Source of the DNA: Rhizobium sp. Root1203 | Lineage (GTDB): Bacteria > Pseudomonadota > Alphaproteobacteria > Rhizobiales > Rhizobiaceae | Direction: 5' to 3' | Assembly: GCF_001424945.1 (NCBI RefSeq) | Contig: NZ_LMCW01000003.1 | Span: 81,677-145,676 of the forward strand | DNA length: 64,000 bases | Shown: one piece after another, positions 28,912 to 38,011 of the stretch | How the letters are laid out: every line of letters begins with the position of its first letter | Position numbering within the stretch: the first letter of the stretch is position 1 | Notes under the pieces: generated by a model | What the model was told of the DNA's origin: nothing | Database searches by the model: none | What the model saw: only the letters and a program-made list of their open reading frames with translations | Made by a program: the position numbers and the translations under genes

Positions 28912-29104
28912 ATAAGAGAAACACGCTACCGTCTGGTGGCGCAAGAATACCCCATGATGCTCAGGTCCGCCGCATCTCCTGGGTCGTGGGGTCGGTCGGC
29001 TGGTATGCAACACTAGCGGTTCCTCGTGCCGCGTTGCTTGCCGGTCGACCCCCTTTCATGAAAACGCCGTCCTGCCCGTTGAACCGGGCAGGACGGCGTT
29101 TCTG
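28912..29104 (+). ncRNA. Candidate structured small RNA ending in a strong terminator
   Basis: About 190 bases of densely self-complementary, non-coding DNA. In order: a 7-base hairpin 28924-28941 (one G-U); a 6-base stem 28960-28965/28978-28983 (one G-U); a 13-base stem 28988-29000/29040-29052 with two G-U pairs, enclosing inner stems 29007-29011/29033-29037 and 29016-29019/29029-29032; then a perfect 17-base terminator hairpin at 29062-29101. A promoter-like TTGATT (28876-28881) and AATTAT (28900-28905), spaced 18 bases, lies upstream. GGGG at 28988-28991 could instead pair with CCCC at 28950-28953, so two folds compete. I could not match it to a known family from memory (not 4.5S, tmRNA or RNase P RNA motifs). 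Confidence 0.5.
29062..29101 (+). terminator. 17-base perfect terminator hairpin
   Basis: AAACGCCGTCCTGCCCG (29062-29078) pairs perfectly with the reverse complement at 29085-29101 across loop TTGAAC. A and T stretches flank it on both sides, so it can stop transcription from either direction: the proposed small RNA from the left and rpmG from the right. Confidence 0.85.
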
Positions 29105-29203
29105 TTTGTGCTTCCTGCCCCCGCGCTTGTCAGACAGGCAAAAAATGAAAAAGCGCGCAGCCGGTTGGCGCGCGCCTTTCGAAGAACCTAAGAGATCAAG
29201 AGA

Positions 29204-29371
29204 TTACTTGATCTTGGTTTCCTTGAACTCGACATGCTTCTTAGCAACCGGGTCGTACTTGGTCTTCGTCATCTTGTCCGTCATCGTGCGGCTGTTCTTC
29301 GTCGTGACGTAGAAGAAACCGGTGTCGGCTGTCGACAGCAGCTTGATCTTGATTGTTGTAGCCTTGGCCAT
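29204..29371 (-). CDS. rpmG: 50S ribosomal protein L33
   Basis: A 55-residue basic protein of the large ribosomal subunit. The sequence starts [20 protein letters not shown] and continues with VTTKNSRT and [18 protein letters not shown], the standard Cys-free L33 type. It is complete and of normal length. It is read leftward; the terminator at 29062-29101 lies about 100 bases past its stop. Confidence 0.97.
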   Translation of the reverse strand: MAKATTIKIKLLSTADTGFFYVTTKNSRTMTDKMTKTKYDPVAKKHVEFKETKIK

Positions 29372-29389
29372 GGTCGTCCTGCCTTTAAT

Positions 29390-29427
29390 AAAATGAAAGC
29401 CGTGGAAGGCCGGATAGGCTCCACGGC
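29390..29427 (-). terminator. Hairpin between the MFS gene and rpmG
   Basis: Read leftward, GCCGTGGA (29427-29420) pairs with TCCACGGC (29406-29399), followed by TTTCATTTT. It lies between the stop of the MFS gene and the rpmG start, so it is probably the MFS terminator. It could also act as an attenuator in an rpmG leader. Confidence 0.6.
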
Positions 29428-29464
29428 AAATTCTGGCGCGAAACTACGAATCTAGCCCGAAAAG

Positions 29465-30649
29465 TCAAGCCCGCTTTCGGATGAAAAGCAGTCTTATGGC
29501 GGAAAGCACGGCATAAAGGCCGAAGAAGCCGGCGATAGCCCAGGGAAAGCCGTTGTTTCCGGCAACGTCGATGGCAGCGCCGATCACCTGCGGGCCCGCA
29601 ACGGTGCCGACGGCATAGCAGAAGACGAACGCTGCGTTGGCCGCCGCGAGGTCGGAGCCGGTCAATCGGGAGCCGAGGTGACTGAGGCCCACCGTGTACA
29701 GCCCGGCAACGCAGCCGCCCCAGAAGAGCAGCACCCCAGCCATCATGATCCAGCTGTGCACAAGCAGCGGCAACATCAGCGAGCCGATCAGGCCCATGAA
29801 TGCCATCCCGGCAAGCAGCGGACGCTTGTCCTTCATGCGGTCGGAGAGAAGCCCGACCGGGATTTGAAAGATCATGTTGCCGACGCCCATGACCGTCAGC
29901 AGAAGGGCCGCCTGCGTCTCTGTGAAGGACGCGCGCACGGCGTAAATCGGAAATAGTGCCAGACCGCCCGCCTCCACGGCTCCAAAAATGAAAACGGCGG
30001 CCGTGGCGCTTGGCACAAGGAAGACGTAGCGCATGAAATGCAGCTCCGGCTTCTCTTCAAGAACGGGACTTTCATAACGGGCAATGTAGATCGGTATTGC
30101 GGCGACAAGGATCGCGCAGGCGCCGACCGCAAAGGGAAGCAATCCGTCGCTGCCGAGGATTGAAAAGAGCAGCGGCCCGGCCGCGAAGCCCAGCGACAGC
30201 ACGGTCGCATAGATGCCGAGCACGAATCCGCGCTTCGAGGGAGGCGAGGCGGCGTTGATCCAGAACTCGGAGAGGATGAAAAGTGTCGTCGTTGCGCCAT
30301 GGAAGGCGAATCGCAGCGGAAACCACATCCAGAAGTCCTGGGCATAGTAGAAGCTGATTGCGCTGAGCGCCGAAATCACCACCGCCCAGATCATCGTTTG
30401 TGCGACACCGTAGCGGTGCGCCAGCTTCGTCGTGATCGGTGCTGCCACCATGGCCGCAATTCCTGCCATCGCCGTGTTCAGGCCGATGAGTGTCGATGGG
30501 ATGCCGCGCTTTTCGAGAATGATGCTGAGAAGGGGAAGCCCAAGGCCGATTGCTATGCCGACTGCTGAAATGGACGAGACGGCTGCCACCAGTGAAGGCC
30601 AATGGATTTCCTCGACATCGCCTGGTGTGCCGTTTCTCGGCTGAGACAT
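29465..30649 (-). CDS. Major facilitator superfamily transporter
   Basis: A 394-residue inner-membrane transporter with 12 predicted transmembrane helices, related to YfkF/YcaD-like sugar or drug carriers. The central loop near residue 205 carries ARYESPVLEEKPELHFMRY. The second-half motif VGLLSDRMKDKRPLLAG is the usual loop 8-9 signature. Substrate is not predictable. The start codon ATG at 30649 is preceded by GGGATGGATTT on the coding strand. It is alone between two gaps and has a hairpin after its stop. Confidence 0.9.
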   Translation of the reverse strand: MSQPRNGTPGDVEEIHWPSLVAAVSSISAVGIAIGLGLPLLSIILEKRGIPSTLIGLNTAMAGIAAMVAAPITTKLAHRYGVAQTMIWAVVISALSAISFYYAQDFWMWFPLRFAFHGATTTLFILSEFWINAASPPSKRGFVLGIYATVLSLGFAAGPLLFSILGSDGLLPFAVGACAILVAAIPIYIARYESPVLEEKPELHFMRYVFLVPSATAAVFIFGAVEAGGLALFPIYAVRASFTETQAALLLTVMGVGNMIFQIPVGLLSDRMKDKRPLLAGMAFMGLIGSLMLPLLVHSWIMMAGVLLFWGGCVAGLYTVGLSHLGSRLTGSDLAAANAAFVFCYAVGTVAGPQVIGAAIDVAGNNGFPWAIAGFFGLYAVLSAIRLLFIRKRA

Positions 30650-30913
30650 AAATCCATCCCTTAGAGACCTATTACGGAGAATCGCGCGCCGCCGCGTACC
30701 TAGAGAGGCACAGGCGCGCCAAATCCGGATGACGGGTGTCCTTTACAAGATGAAAGGCGCCGGCGGCAATAACCTGAATAAATTTGGATGGATACAGACA
30801 ATTGAACTTACCATGGAATGCGATCTTATCGCCGCGGTACGCCGACCGCAGCTTATTCGAGCGTCGCCCACTACACGCGAAATGTGTCGTGATGGTGAAA
30901 ACCTGGCGATTGC
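30650..30913. other. 264-base gap between MFS and DUF983 genes
   Basis: No gene, strong hairpin or clear promoter was recognised. The right half is less GC-rich. Only short imperfect stems (for example CCTTT/AAAGG near 30738-30755 and GCGGT/ACCGC near 30834-30850) are visible. The MFS promoter must lie here. Confidence 0.4.
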
Positions 30914-31366
30914 CTAGCGGCGGCGGCCGGGGATCTCGTACTCGTCGTCACCATTATGTCCGCCGAAGCCATGCATCTTCATGGCCCATTGCAGCGCTAT
31001 GACGCCACCCTTGATCGGCTGGATGACCATTAGTGTGGCGAGCAGCGTGATCGGCGTCCAAATCGTGAAGGTGAGCCAAAGAGGCATGGGCCAGACCATG
31101 TCGGTCATCATGTATCCGGCAATGATGACGTGGCCGATGACAACAATCGTCAGATAGGGGGGGAGGTCGTCCGAGCGATGATGATGCATCGCTTCGCCAC
31201 AGGCCGCGCAATTGTCCACGGGCTTCAGGAAGCTCCTGAACAGCCTGCCGCTGCCGCATGCAGGGCAACGGCACAGAAGACCACGCTTGATCGATTGCCA
31301 GAGCGGGCGCTTGACCTCCTCGATATCGCCGAAACGGATGGCCTGGTCGCCTGAGGTGGTCGTCAT
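30914..31366 (-). CDS. DUF983 family membrane protein
   Basis: A 150-residue protein with a Cys-rich N-terminal half and two transmembrane segments in the C-terminal half (about 72-92 and 97-117). The pairs CPACG (Cys34, Cys37) and CAACG (Cys53, Cys56) form a zinc-ribbon typical of DUF983. The family is found in alphaproteobacteria, often near cytochrome oxidase genes, and its function is unknown. Here it sits 32 bases downstream of rnr on the same strand and is probably cotranscribed. Confidence 0.9.
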   Translation of the reverse strand: MTTTSGDQAIRFGDIEEVKRPLWQSIKRGLLCRCPACGSGRLFRSFLKPVDNCAACGEAMHHHRSDDLPPYLTIVVIGHVIIAGYMMTDMVWPMPLWLTFTIWTPITLLATLMVIQPIKGGVIALQWAMKMHGFGGHNGDDEYEIPGRRR

Positions 31367-31398
31367 GATCGCTTCCTTTTCTGGCGTCCCTACACGCC

Positions 31399-33771
31399 CT
31401 ATCGCCGCCCTCTCGGGGGCCTTGTTCCGGCCTTCTTGCGCGCCGCATTTGCATCGCGCCGACCGGACTTGTGGAACGAACGCACAGCGGTCGGCATTTT
31501 GCGCCCCTCGCTGACCATCTCGAAACGAAGCGCTCCGGCGAGCGGAATGGCTTCCGCAAGTTTCACCGTGACGCTGTCCCCCAGGCGATAACCGAGGCCG
31601 GTCTTCTCGCCAGACAACGCCTGATGCGCTTCGTCATAGATGAAGTAGTCCGTTCCAAGCGTAGATATAGGAACGAAGCCGTCGGCTCCATAGTCCGGAA
31701 GGGCGACAAATAGTCCCGATTTCGTCACACCTCCTACGCGTCCTTCGAATTCCTCGCCGACGCGTCCTGCAAGGTGATGCGCGATCAGCCGATCCACGGT
31801 CTCGCGCTCTGCCGCCATGGCGCGGCGCTCGAAGGTGGAGATCTCGGCGGCGATGTCGTCGAGTGCTGCTTCCTCGTCAGGCGTAATGCCCCCTTCGCCG
31901 AAGCCGAGCGAACCGACCAGCGCGCGATGCACGATGAGGTCTGCGTATCGGCGGATCGGTGAGGTGAAGTGCGCGTACTTCATGAGGTTCAGGCCGAAGT
32001 GGCCGATATTCTCCGGACTGTAGATGGCCTGGCTCTGTGAGCGAAGCACCATCTCGTTGACCATCGTCTGATGCGGTGTGTCCGCTGCCTTGGCGAGAAT
32101 CCCGTTGAAATTGTTGGCGCGCATGTTGCCGCCCTTCGGCAGCGTGATGCTGAGCGTCGCCAGGAATTCGCGCAGAACTTCCTGCTTGGCAAGCGTCGGG
32201 CCGTCATGGATGCGATAGATCAGCGTTTGCCGCTTTTTCTCCAGCGTTTCAGCAGCCGAGACGTTCGCCTGGATCATCATCTCTTCGATGAGCTTGTGGG
32301 CATCGAGCCGCGGGGGCACGACAACGCGATCCACCGTACCGTCGGGTTTAAGCAGGATCTTGCGTTCCGGCATATCGAGCTCGAGGGGCTGACGCCGCTC
32401 GCGCCCGCGTGTCATCACCTTGTAGGCGTGCCACAGCGGCTTCAGGATCGGTTCCAGCATCGGGCCGGTCTTGTCGTCGGGGGTGCCGTCGATCGCTGCC
32501 TGGGCCTGCTGGTAGGAAAGCTTGGCGGCACTTTTCATCATGACGCGGTGGAAGGTGTGACCGATCTTGCGCCCCTCCTTCGAAAATACCATGCGGACGG
32601 CGAGAGCAGGGCGATCCTGACCTTCTCTCAGGGAGCAGAGATCGTTCGAAATGCGTTCCGGGAGCATCGGCACGACACGGTCGGGGAAATAGACGGAGTT
32701 GCCGCGCTTCAGGGCCTCTCGGTCAAGCGGCGAATTCGGACGCACGTAGTACGAAACGTCGGCAATCGCCACGGTGACGATGACGCCTTCTACGTTGTCT
32801 GGCGATGAATCGTCTTCGGCATACACCGCATCGTCGTGGTCCTTGGCATCCGCGGGGTCGATGGTGATCAACGGGACGCTGCGCCAGTCTTCGCGGTGCG
32901 ACATGGTCGCCGGCTTTGCGTCGTCGGCTTCGGCAACGACTGCCGGGGGGAATATATGGGGAATGCCGTGTGCGTGGATGGCGATCATCGAGATCGCTTT
33001 TTCGGAGGCAACCGATCCGACGACGGATAGAACTTTGGCCCGTGGCAGCCCGAAGCGGCCGAGGCGCGCCACCTCGACTTCGACCAGGTCGGCGTCCTTG
33101 GCTTCGCCCTTGTAGTCGGGATCGATCAGCATTTCCTCGCCGCGGCGTTCGATCGGCAGCAAGCGTCCACCGCCGCCTGGTGCGTCTTTGAATACGCCGA
33201 GAAGGGCGCCGCGACGTTTGTCCAGGATCTTGATGATGCGCGCCGTGTAGGCCGGCCCGCCGCGGTCGGTGGCGGGAAAGATCTTGGCGAGAATGCGGTC
33301 GCCCATGCCGGCGACAGGAGCCTTGCCCCGGCCGTTGCGTCCGGCTGGAGAAGACGACTGCCGGATCGCGACCGCAGGCGCCACGCCCATTTCGTCCAGC
33401 CACTCCGCCGGCCGGCCGATCAACTCGCCGTCCTTGTCGCGCGTCGTGATGTCAAGCACGGTGACAGGTGGCAGCGCGCCGGGGCGGATCAGCGACTTGC
33501 GCGTCTTCTGCAGCATGCCTTCCTGTTCGAGTTCGCGCAGCAACTGCTTCAGTTCGACACGGCTCTCCCCTTTGAGCCCAAATGCCTTGGCGAGTTCCCG
33601 CTTGGAAGCCTTTTGCGGATGATCGGCAATAAACCGGAGGATGACCTCGCGAGAGGGCAGAGCACCGTGTGCGATGGTTGGCTGCTCGACGGCTGGTTCG
33701 TGGCCGGTGCGTCCTGTTTTGCCGGGACGCCTGCCCATGCCTTTCATGTTCTCGCGCGGAATTCTGCTCAC
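31399..33771 (-). CDS. rnr: Ribonuclease R
   Basis: A 790-residue 3'-5' exoribonuclease that degrades structured RNA. It has an N-terminal winged-helix segment (SREVILRFIADHP), a cold-shock domain, an RNB catalytic domain with DPADAKDHDDAVYAE near residue 304 (the metal-binding Asp cluster), an S1 domain in EEFEGRVGGVTKSGLFV, and a basic C-terminal tail (KSGRRDANAARKKAG). The start is a GTG at 33771 whose bases overlap the topA stop (GTGA). The open frame extends further upstream through topA, but that stretch is antisense-type low-complexity sequence. Confidence 0.95.
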   Translation of the reverse strand: MSRIPRENMKGMGRRPGKTGRTGHEPAVEQPTIAHGALPSREVILRFIADHPQKASKRELAKAFGLKGESRVELKQLLRELEQEGMLQKTRKSLIRPGALPPVTVLDITTRDKDGELIGRPAEWLDEMGVAPAVAIRQSSSPAGRNGRGKAPVAGMGDRILAKIFPATDRGGPAYTARIIKILDKRRGALLGVFKDAPGGGGRLLPIERRGEEMLIDPDYKGEAKDADLVEVEVARLGRFGLPRAKVLSVVGSVASEKAISMIAIHAHGIPHIFPPAVVAEADDAKPATMSHREDWRSVPLITIDPADAKDHDDAVYAEDDSSPDNVEGVIVTVAIADVSYYVRPNSPLDREALKRGNSVYFPDRVVPMLPERISNDLCSLREGQDRPALAVRMVFSKEGRKIGHTFHRVMMKSAAKLSYQQAQAAIDGTPDDKTGPMLEPILKPLWHAYKVMTRGRERRQPLELDMPERKILLKPDGTVDRVVVPPRLDAHKLIEEMMIQANVSAAETLEKKRQTLIYRIHDGPTLAKQEVLREFLATLSITLPKGGNMRANNFNGILAKAADTPHQTMVNEMVLRSQSQAIYSPENIGHFGLNLMKYAHFTSPIRRYADLIVHRALVGSLGFGEGGITPDEEAALDDIAAEISTFERRAMAAERETVDRLIAHHLAGRVGEEFEGRVGGVTKSGLFVALPDYGADGFVPISTLGTDYFIYDEAHQALSGEKTGLGYRLGDSVTVKLAEAIPLAGALRFEMVSEGRKMPTAVRSFHKSGRRDANAARKKAGTRPPRGRR

Positions 33772-36419
33772 TCTTGGCTCTTCTTCGATTTCGTTGGCGT
33801 CTTGGCCTTGGTCGCTTTCGGCTTTGCCGTTGCTTTCGTCGCCTTGGCCTCGCTTGTCGCGGCCTTGGCTTTCGGTTTCGCCTTGCCCTTTGTGGTCGGC
33901 GCCTTGCCGGCCTTGGCCGCGATCAGCACGAGCGCTTCCTCGACTGACAGTGCCTGCGGATCGGTACCCTTGGGCAGCGTCGCATTCACCTTGCCCCAAT
34001 TGACGTAGGGTCCGTATTTGCCGTCGCGCACGGTGATCGCGCCGCCGTCGGGGTGGTCACCGAGTGCCTTCAGCGCGGCCGCAGCCGCACGCCCGCCCGG
34101 TGCCTTGCTTGCCTTGTCGGCGATCACGGTCACGGCACGGTTGAGCCCAATCGAGAACACGTCCTCGACTGTTTCGAGATTGGCGTAGGACCCATCGTGC
34201 AGCAGGAACGGTCCGTAACGCCCGATGCCCGACGAAATCATCTTGCCGCTTTCCGGATGCTTTCCGATGTCCCGCGGCAACGAAATCAGCGCCATCGCTT
34301 TTTCGTAGTCGATATCCTCCGGCTTCCAACCCTTTGGCAACGAAGCACGCTTCGCTTCCTTGCCGTCGCCGCGCTGGACGTACGGACCAAAGCGGCCGGA
34401 CCGCAGCGTCAGCTCCTCGCCGGTAACCGGATCGGTGCCGAGATTTTTCGGCTCGGTCATAGCGGCGCCATCGGCCTCCGCGCCGCCTTCGGACGACAGC
34501 TGGCGGGTAAAATTGCACTCCGGATAGTTCGAGCAACCGACGAAGGCGCCGTACTTGCCGAGCTTCAGCGAGAGATTGCCGGTGCCGCAAACCTGACAAA
34601 TGCGCGGATCGCTACCGTCCTCGCGCTTGGGGAAGACCAACGGCGCCAACGATTCATTCAGCGAATCCAGAACGTTGGTGACGCGCAGCTCCTTGGTGTC
34701 TTCGATCTGGGAGAAGAAATCCTTCCAGAAATCGCGCAGCACCTGCTTCCAGTTCAATTCGCCGGCTGAAATCCGATCGAGCTTTTCTTCAAGATCGGCC
34801 GTGAAATCGTACTCGACGTACTTGGTGAAGAAGCTCTCGAGGAATGCTGTCACCAGTCGGCCTTTTGCCTGTGGGATCAGCTTGCGCTTGTCGATCGTCA
34901 CATATTCGCGGTCCCGCAGCGTTGCCAGGGTCGCCGCATAGGTGGAAGGGCGGCCGATGCCGAGTTCTTCCATCTTCTTGATCAGCGTCGCTTCCGAGTA
35001 GCGCGGCGGCGGTTCGGTGAAATGCTGCGTCGCGTTGATCTTCTGCTTAGCGAGGCTTTCGCGCGCATTGATCTCGGGGAGACGACCATCCTCGTCGCCA
35101 TCGTCGCTCTGCTCGCCATCTTCCTTCTGATCGGTGTAGGCGGCGATGAAGCCGTCAAAGCGGATTACGGAACCGACAGCGCGCAGACCCGCCTTCTGGC
35201 CATTGTTGTCGGCGGTAATTTCGGCCGTTGTACGCTCGATTTCTGCAGATGCCATCTGGCTCGCGATGCCGCGCTTCCAGATCAGGTCGTAGAGCTTGAT
35301 CTGATCTGCGTCGAGGAACTGGCGCACCCTGTCAGGCGTCCGGTTGAAGTCAGTCGGGCGGATGGCTTCGTGCGCTTCCTGGGCGTTTTTTGCCTTTGTG
35401 GAATAAAAGCGCGCCTTTTCTGGCAGGTAGCGCTGGCCGAATTGATCGACAATGGCACCACGCGCAGCATCGATCGCCTCGGGCGCCATCTGGACGCCAT
35501 CTGTACGCATATAGGTGATGAGACCGACCGTCTCGCCGCCAATGTCGAAGCCCTCATAGAGCTTCTGGGCGACCTGCATCGTGCGCGATGCCGAAAAACC
35601 CAGCTTGGAGGAAGCGGCCTGCTGCAGCGTTGAGGTTGTGAAGGGTGGTCCCGGGTTGCGCTTGACCGGCTTCGCCTCGATCGAATCGACAACATAGGAA
35701 GCGCCTTCGAGCAGCGCCTTGAGCGCGCCGGCCTCTTCACCGTTCCCAATCGACCGGGCCTGCAACCGCTTGCCTTCCGCGGCGACCAGCCTCGCCTCGA
35801 ATTCGTCGCCGCGCGGCGTCTTTAGGAGCGCCGAGATGTTCCAGTATTCTTCGGAGATGAAGCGTTCGATCTCGGATTCCCGGTCGCAGACAAGGCGCAA
35901 GGCAACCGACTGGACGCGTCCGGCCGAACGTGCGCCGGGCAGCTTGCGCCAAAGAACGGGAGATAGATTGAAACCGACGAGATAGTCGAGTGCACGGCGC
36001 GCCAGATAGGCATCGACAAGCGGCACGTCGATATCGCGTGGATCGGCCATTGCATCAAGCACGGCCTTCTTTGTGATCGCGTTGAAGACCACGCGCTTGA
36101 CCGTTTTGCCGTTCAGAACGCGCTTCTTGGTCAGCATATCGAGGACATGCCAGGAAATCGCTTCGCCTTCGCGATCCGGGTCGGTCGCAAGGAACAGTCC
36201 ATCGGAAGACTTCACCGCATCGGCGATGTCCTTCATACGCTTGGCCGAGGCTCCATCGACCTCCCAGAGCATTTCGAAGTCCTGGTCGGGAAGCACCGAG
36301 CCGTCCTTGGCGGGCAAGTCGCGCACGTGGCCGAAGGAGGCGAGCACCTTGTATCCGGGACCCAGATACTTGTTGATCGTCTTGGCTTTGGCAGGCGATT
36401 CCACCACTACAACATTCAT
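33768..36419 (-). CDS. topA: DNA topoisomerase I
   Basis: An 883-residue type IA topoisomerase that relaxes negative supercoils. The Toprim domain opens with VVVESPAKAKTINKYLG. The catalytic tyrosine is Tyr303 in GLITYMRTDG. One four-Cys zinc finger lies at about 605-635 (CQVCG and GCSNYPEC), followed by three Cys-free repeats of the form GRFGPYV, GRYGPFL and GKYGPYV (about 680-835). The last 45 residues are a Lys/Ala/Thr-rich basic tail. The stop overlaps the GTG start of rnr by 4 bases. Confidence 0.97.
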   Translation of the reverse strand: MNVVVVESPAKAKTINKYLGPGYKVLASFGHVRDLPAKDGSVLPDQDFEMLWEVDGASAKRMKDIADAVKSSDGLFLATDPDREGEAISWHVLDMLTKKRVLNGKTVKRVVFNAITKKAVLDAMADPRDIDVPLVDAYLARRALDYLVGFNLSPVLWRKLPGARSAGRVQSVALRLVCDRESEIERFISEEYWNISALLKTPRGDEFEARLVAAEGKRLQARSIGNGEEAGALKALLEGASYVVDSIEAKPVKRNPGPPFTTSTLQQAASSKLGFSASRTMQVAQKLYEGFDIGGETVGLITYMRTDGVQMAPEAIDAARGAIVDQFGQRYLPEKARFYSTKAKNAQEAHEAIRPTDFNRTPDRVRQFLDADQIKLYDLIWKRGIASQMASAEIERTTAEITADNNGQKAGLRAVGSVIRFDGFIAAYTDQKEDGEQSDDGDEDGRLPEINARESLAKQKINATQHFTEPPPRYSEATLIKKMEELGIGRPSTYAATLATLRDREYVTIDKRKLIPQAKGRLVTAFLESFFTKYVEYDFTADLEEKLDRISAGELNWKQVLRDFWKDFFSQIEDTKELRVTNVLDSLNESLAPLVFPKREDGSDPRICQVCGTGNLSLKLGKYGAFVGCSNYPECNFTRQLSSEGGAEADGAAMTEPKNLGTDPVTGEELTLRSGRFGPYVQRGDGKEAKRASLPKGWKPEDIDYEKAMALISLPRDIGKHPESGKMISSGIGRYGPFLLHDGSYANLETVEDVFSIGLNRAVTVIADKASKAPGGRAAAAALKALGDHPDGGAITVRDGKYGPYVNWGKVNATLPKGTDPQALSVEEALVLIAAKAGKAPTTKGKAKPKAKAATSEAKATKATAKPKATKAKTPTKSKKSQE

Positions 36420-36549
36420 GATGATTCTCTAAGAAAAGGAAGCTGGCCGGCCTATAAGCAGACAGAGACCCTGCCGTGTCACGATTGCCGGTTCTCCGAC
36501 ATGGACAGGTAAATCGCTTCGGTCAAGTGTTTTGGGTGCATTTTTATCG

Positions 36550-36595
36550 ATTGCAACGCGATACAACCATTGAGAGATAATTGTCGTGTTGCAAT
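36550..36595. repeat. Imperfect inverted repeat in the topA / small-gene intergenic region
   Basis: ATTGCAACGCGATACAA at 36550-36566 faces TTGTCGTGTTGCAAT at 36581-36595. The arms match apart from one substitution and a small bulge, with 14 bases between them. It lies between the divergent topA and the 60-codon gene, in a locally AT-rich stretch suited to promoters. It could be an operator for a dimeric regulator. Confidence 0.45.
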
Positions 36596-36677
36596 TTGTG
36601 ATTATTGCGGTATCGTTTTTGAAGCATAGTTTGCGGTGCTCCACGCCGCGCGTTTCGACAGGATCAGAGTTTATTCC

Positions 36678-36857
36678 ATGGCGGCTAAGTTCGCAAAGAA
36701 AGATGCCGGACGATCTGGCGCCCGCGAAAACATCGCCTTCGTGAAGCAGATGCTCGCAGAGTTGCGTCAGGTGGCGGAAAGGGAAAACGCAGACGTGCTC
36801 TGCTATCTCATAGAAATGGCTTACATCGAAGCAGGTGATCTGCATGCCCGCATGTAA
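36678..36857 (+). CDS. Conserved-looking 59-residue small protein
   Basis: A small soluble protein beginning MAAKFAKKDAGRSGARENIA and continuing VKQMLAELRQVAEREN then CYLIEMAYIEAGDL. It is basic at the N-terminus and forms an amphipathic helical C-terminal half. I recall similar small proteins in other Rhizobiaceae but know no function. The ATG at 36678 is preferred over an ATG 14 codons upstream because of the protein character. Its stop lies 4 bases from the stop of the converging dprA gene. Confidence 0.75.
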   Translation: MAAKFAKKDAGRSGARENIAFVKQMLAELRQVAERENADVLCYLIEMAYIEAGDLHARM

Positions 36858-36861
36858 TGCC

Positions 36862-38010
36862 TCAGGCGTCCATTGCAAGAGAGACGAGCCCGCCCGTCTG
36901 GCGGTGTAGACGTCCGGCGATATCCAGTTCCAGCAGTACGAGGTAGACCGCGGCAGGCGTCAGGCCGGTGTGTCGGATGATATCGTCGATCTCGACAGGC
37001 GTCGGCCCGAGGGCGTCCACGATGCGAGCGCGATCGGTTTCGTCGGGTGGCAAAAGCGAAGTGCCTGCGCCGTGGTCCGGCTCTTCGACGACAGGTGCGG
37101 CGAACACGCCGGGTTTTGACAGCGGCCCCACCGCCTCGACAATGTCGCTGGGCGTGGTCACGATCATGGCGCCGTCCTTGAGTAGGCCGTTGGTCCCATG
37201 GCAGCGCGGGTCCAGCGGAGAGCCGGGCACGGCAAAGACCAGCCTTCCGAACTCTCCCGCTAGCCGGGCCGTGATCAGGGACCCCGAGCGGGTTGCCGCC
37301 TCGACGATCACGACACCAAGCGCAATTCCGGCAATCAGCCGGTTTCGACGGGGAAAATCACGTGCGCGGGGCTCCCAGCCGAACGGCATCTCGCTGACAG
37401 CCAGTCCGTTGCCATTCCAGATTTCCTCAAGCAGGCCGGCGTTTTCGGGCGGGTAGGGCTGATCGAGCCCGCCTGCCATTGCGGCGATTGTGCCGGTGTC
37501 GAGGCTTGCCCGGTGCGCGGCGGTATCGATGCCGCGGGCAAGGCCCGAGACTATGGTGTAGCCCGCGCGTCCGCAATCGCGGGCGACCATGGCTGCGAAC
37601 TTGGCGCCGCTGATAGAGGCATTGCGCGAGCCGACAACGCCGATGGCCGACTCTATGGCTGCAGATAAGTTGCCCTTGACGGCAAGAAGCGGCGGGGCTC
37701 CGTCGATCTGCCGCAACGACGGGGGGTATTCCGGTTCGCCGATTCCGACAAAGCGCGCGCCGAACTTATTCGCGGCTTCCAGCTCTCGTTCTGCTTCGCC
37801 TTCCGTGGCGATGCGGATCGACCGCGTCGCTCCGCCGCGCGCCGAGAGTTCGGGCAGGGCCGCCAGGGCGGTTTCTGCCGAGCCGAAGTGATTGATGAGG
37901 TCGCGAAAGGTCGCAGGACCGACGTTGTCGGAGCGAATGAGGCGCAGCCACGCGATGCGTTGCCGTTCGGTCAGCGCAATTCCCTTTGGCCTTGCGCTAC
38001 GTCCGTCCAT
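36862..38010 (-). CDS. dprA: DNA-processing protein DprA
   Basis: A 382-residue DprA/Smf protein that protects incoming single-stranded DNA and loads RecA during natural transformation, with a broader presence in non-competent bacteria. The Rossmann-like core shows [16 protein letters not shown] and [16 protein letters not shown], then [12 protein letters not shown]. The C-terminal 65 residues form a winged-helix ([19 protein letters not shown]). The start at 38010 is one base past the stop of plsY, so the two are coupled. Confidence 0.95.
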   Translation of the reverse strand: MDGRSARPKGIALTERQRIAWLRLIRSDNVGPATFRDLINHFGSAETALAALPELSARGGATRSIRIATEGEAERELEAANKFGARFVGIGEPEYPPSLRQIDGAPPLLAVKGNLSAAIESAIGVVGSRNASISGAKFAAMVARDCGRAGYTIVSGLARGIDTAAHRASLDTGTIAAMAGGLDQPYPPENAGLLEEIWNGNGLAVSEMPFGWEPRARDFPRRNRLIAGIALGVVIVEAATRSGSLITARLAGEFGRLVFAVPGSPLDPRCHGTNGLLKDGAMIVTTPSDIVEAVGPLSKPGVFAAPVVEEPDHGAGTSLLPPDETDRARIVDALGPTPVEIDDIIRHTGLTPAAVYLVLLELDIAGRLHRQTGGLVSLAMDA

Positions 38011-38011
38011 C

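Noticed and set aside
28699..29016. 105-codon frame in the pleD-rpmG gap
   Set aside because: Atypical composition, no domain, and it overlaps the structured RNA stems.
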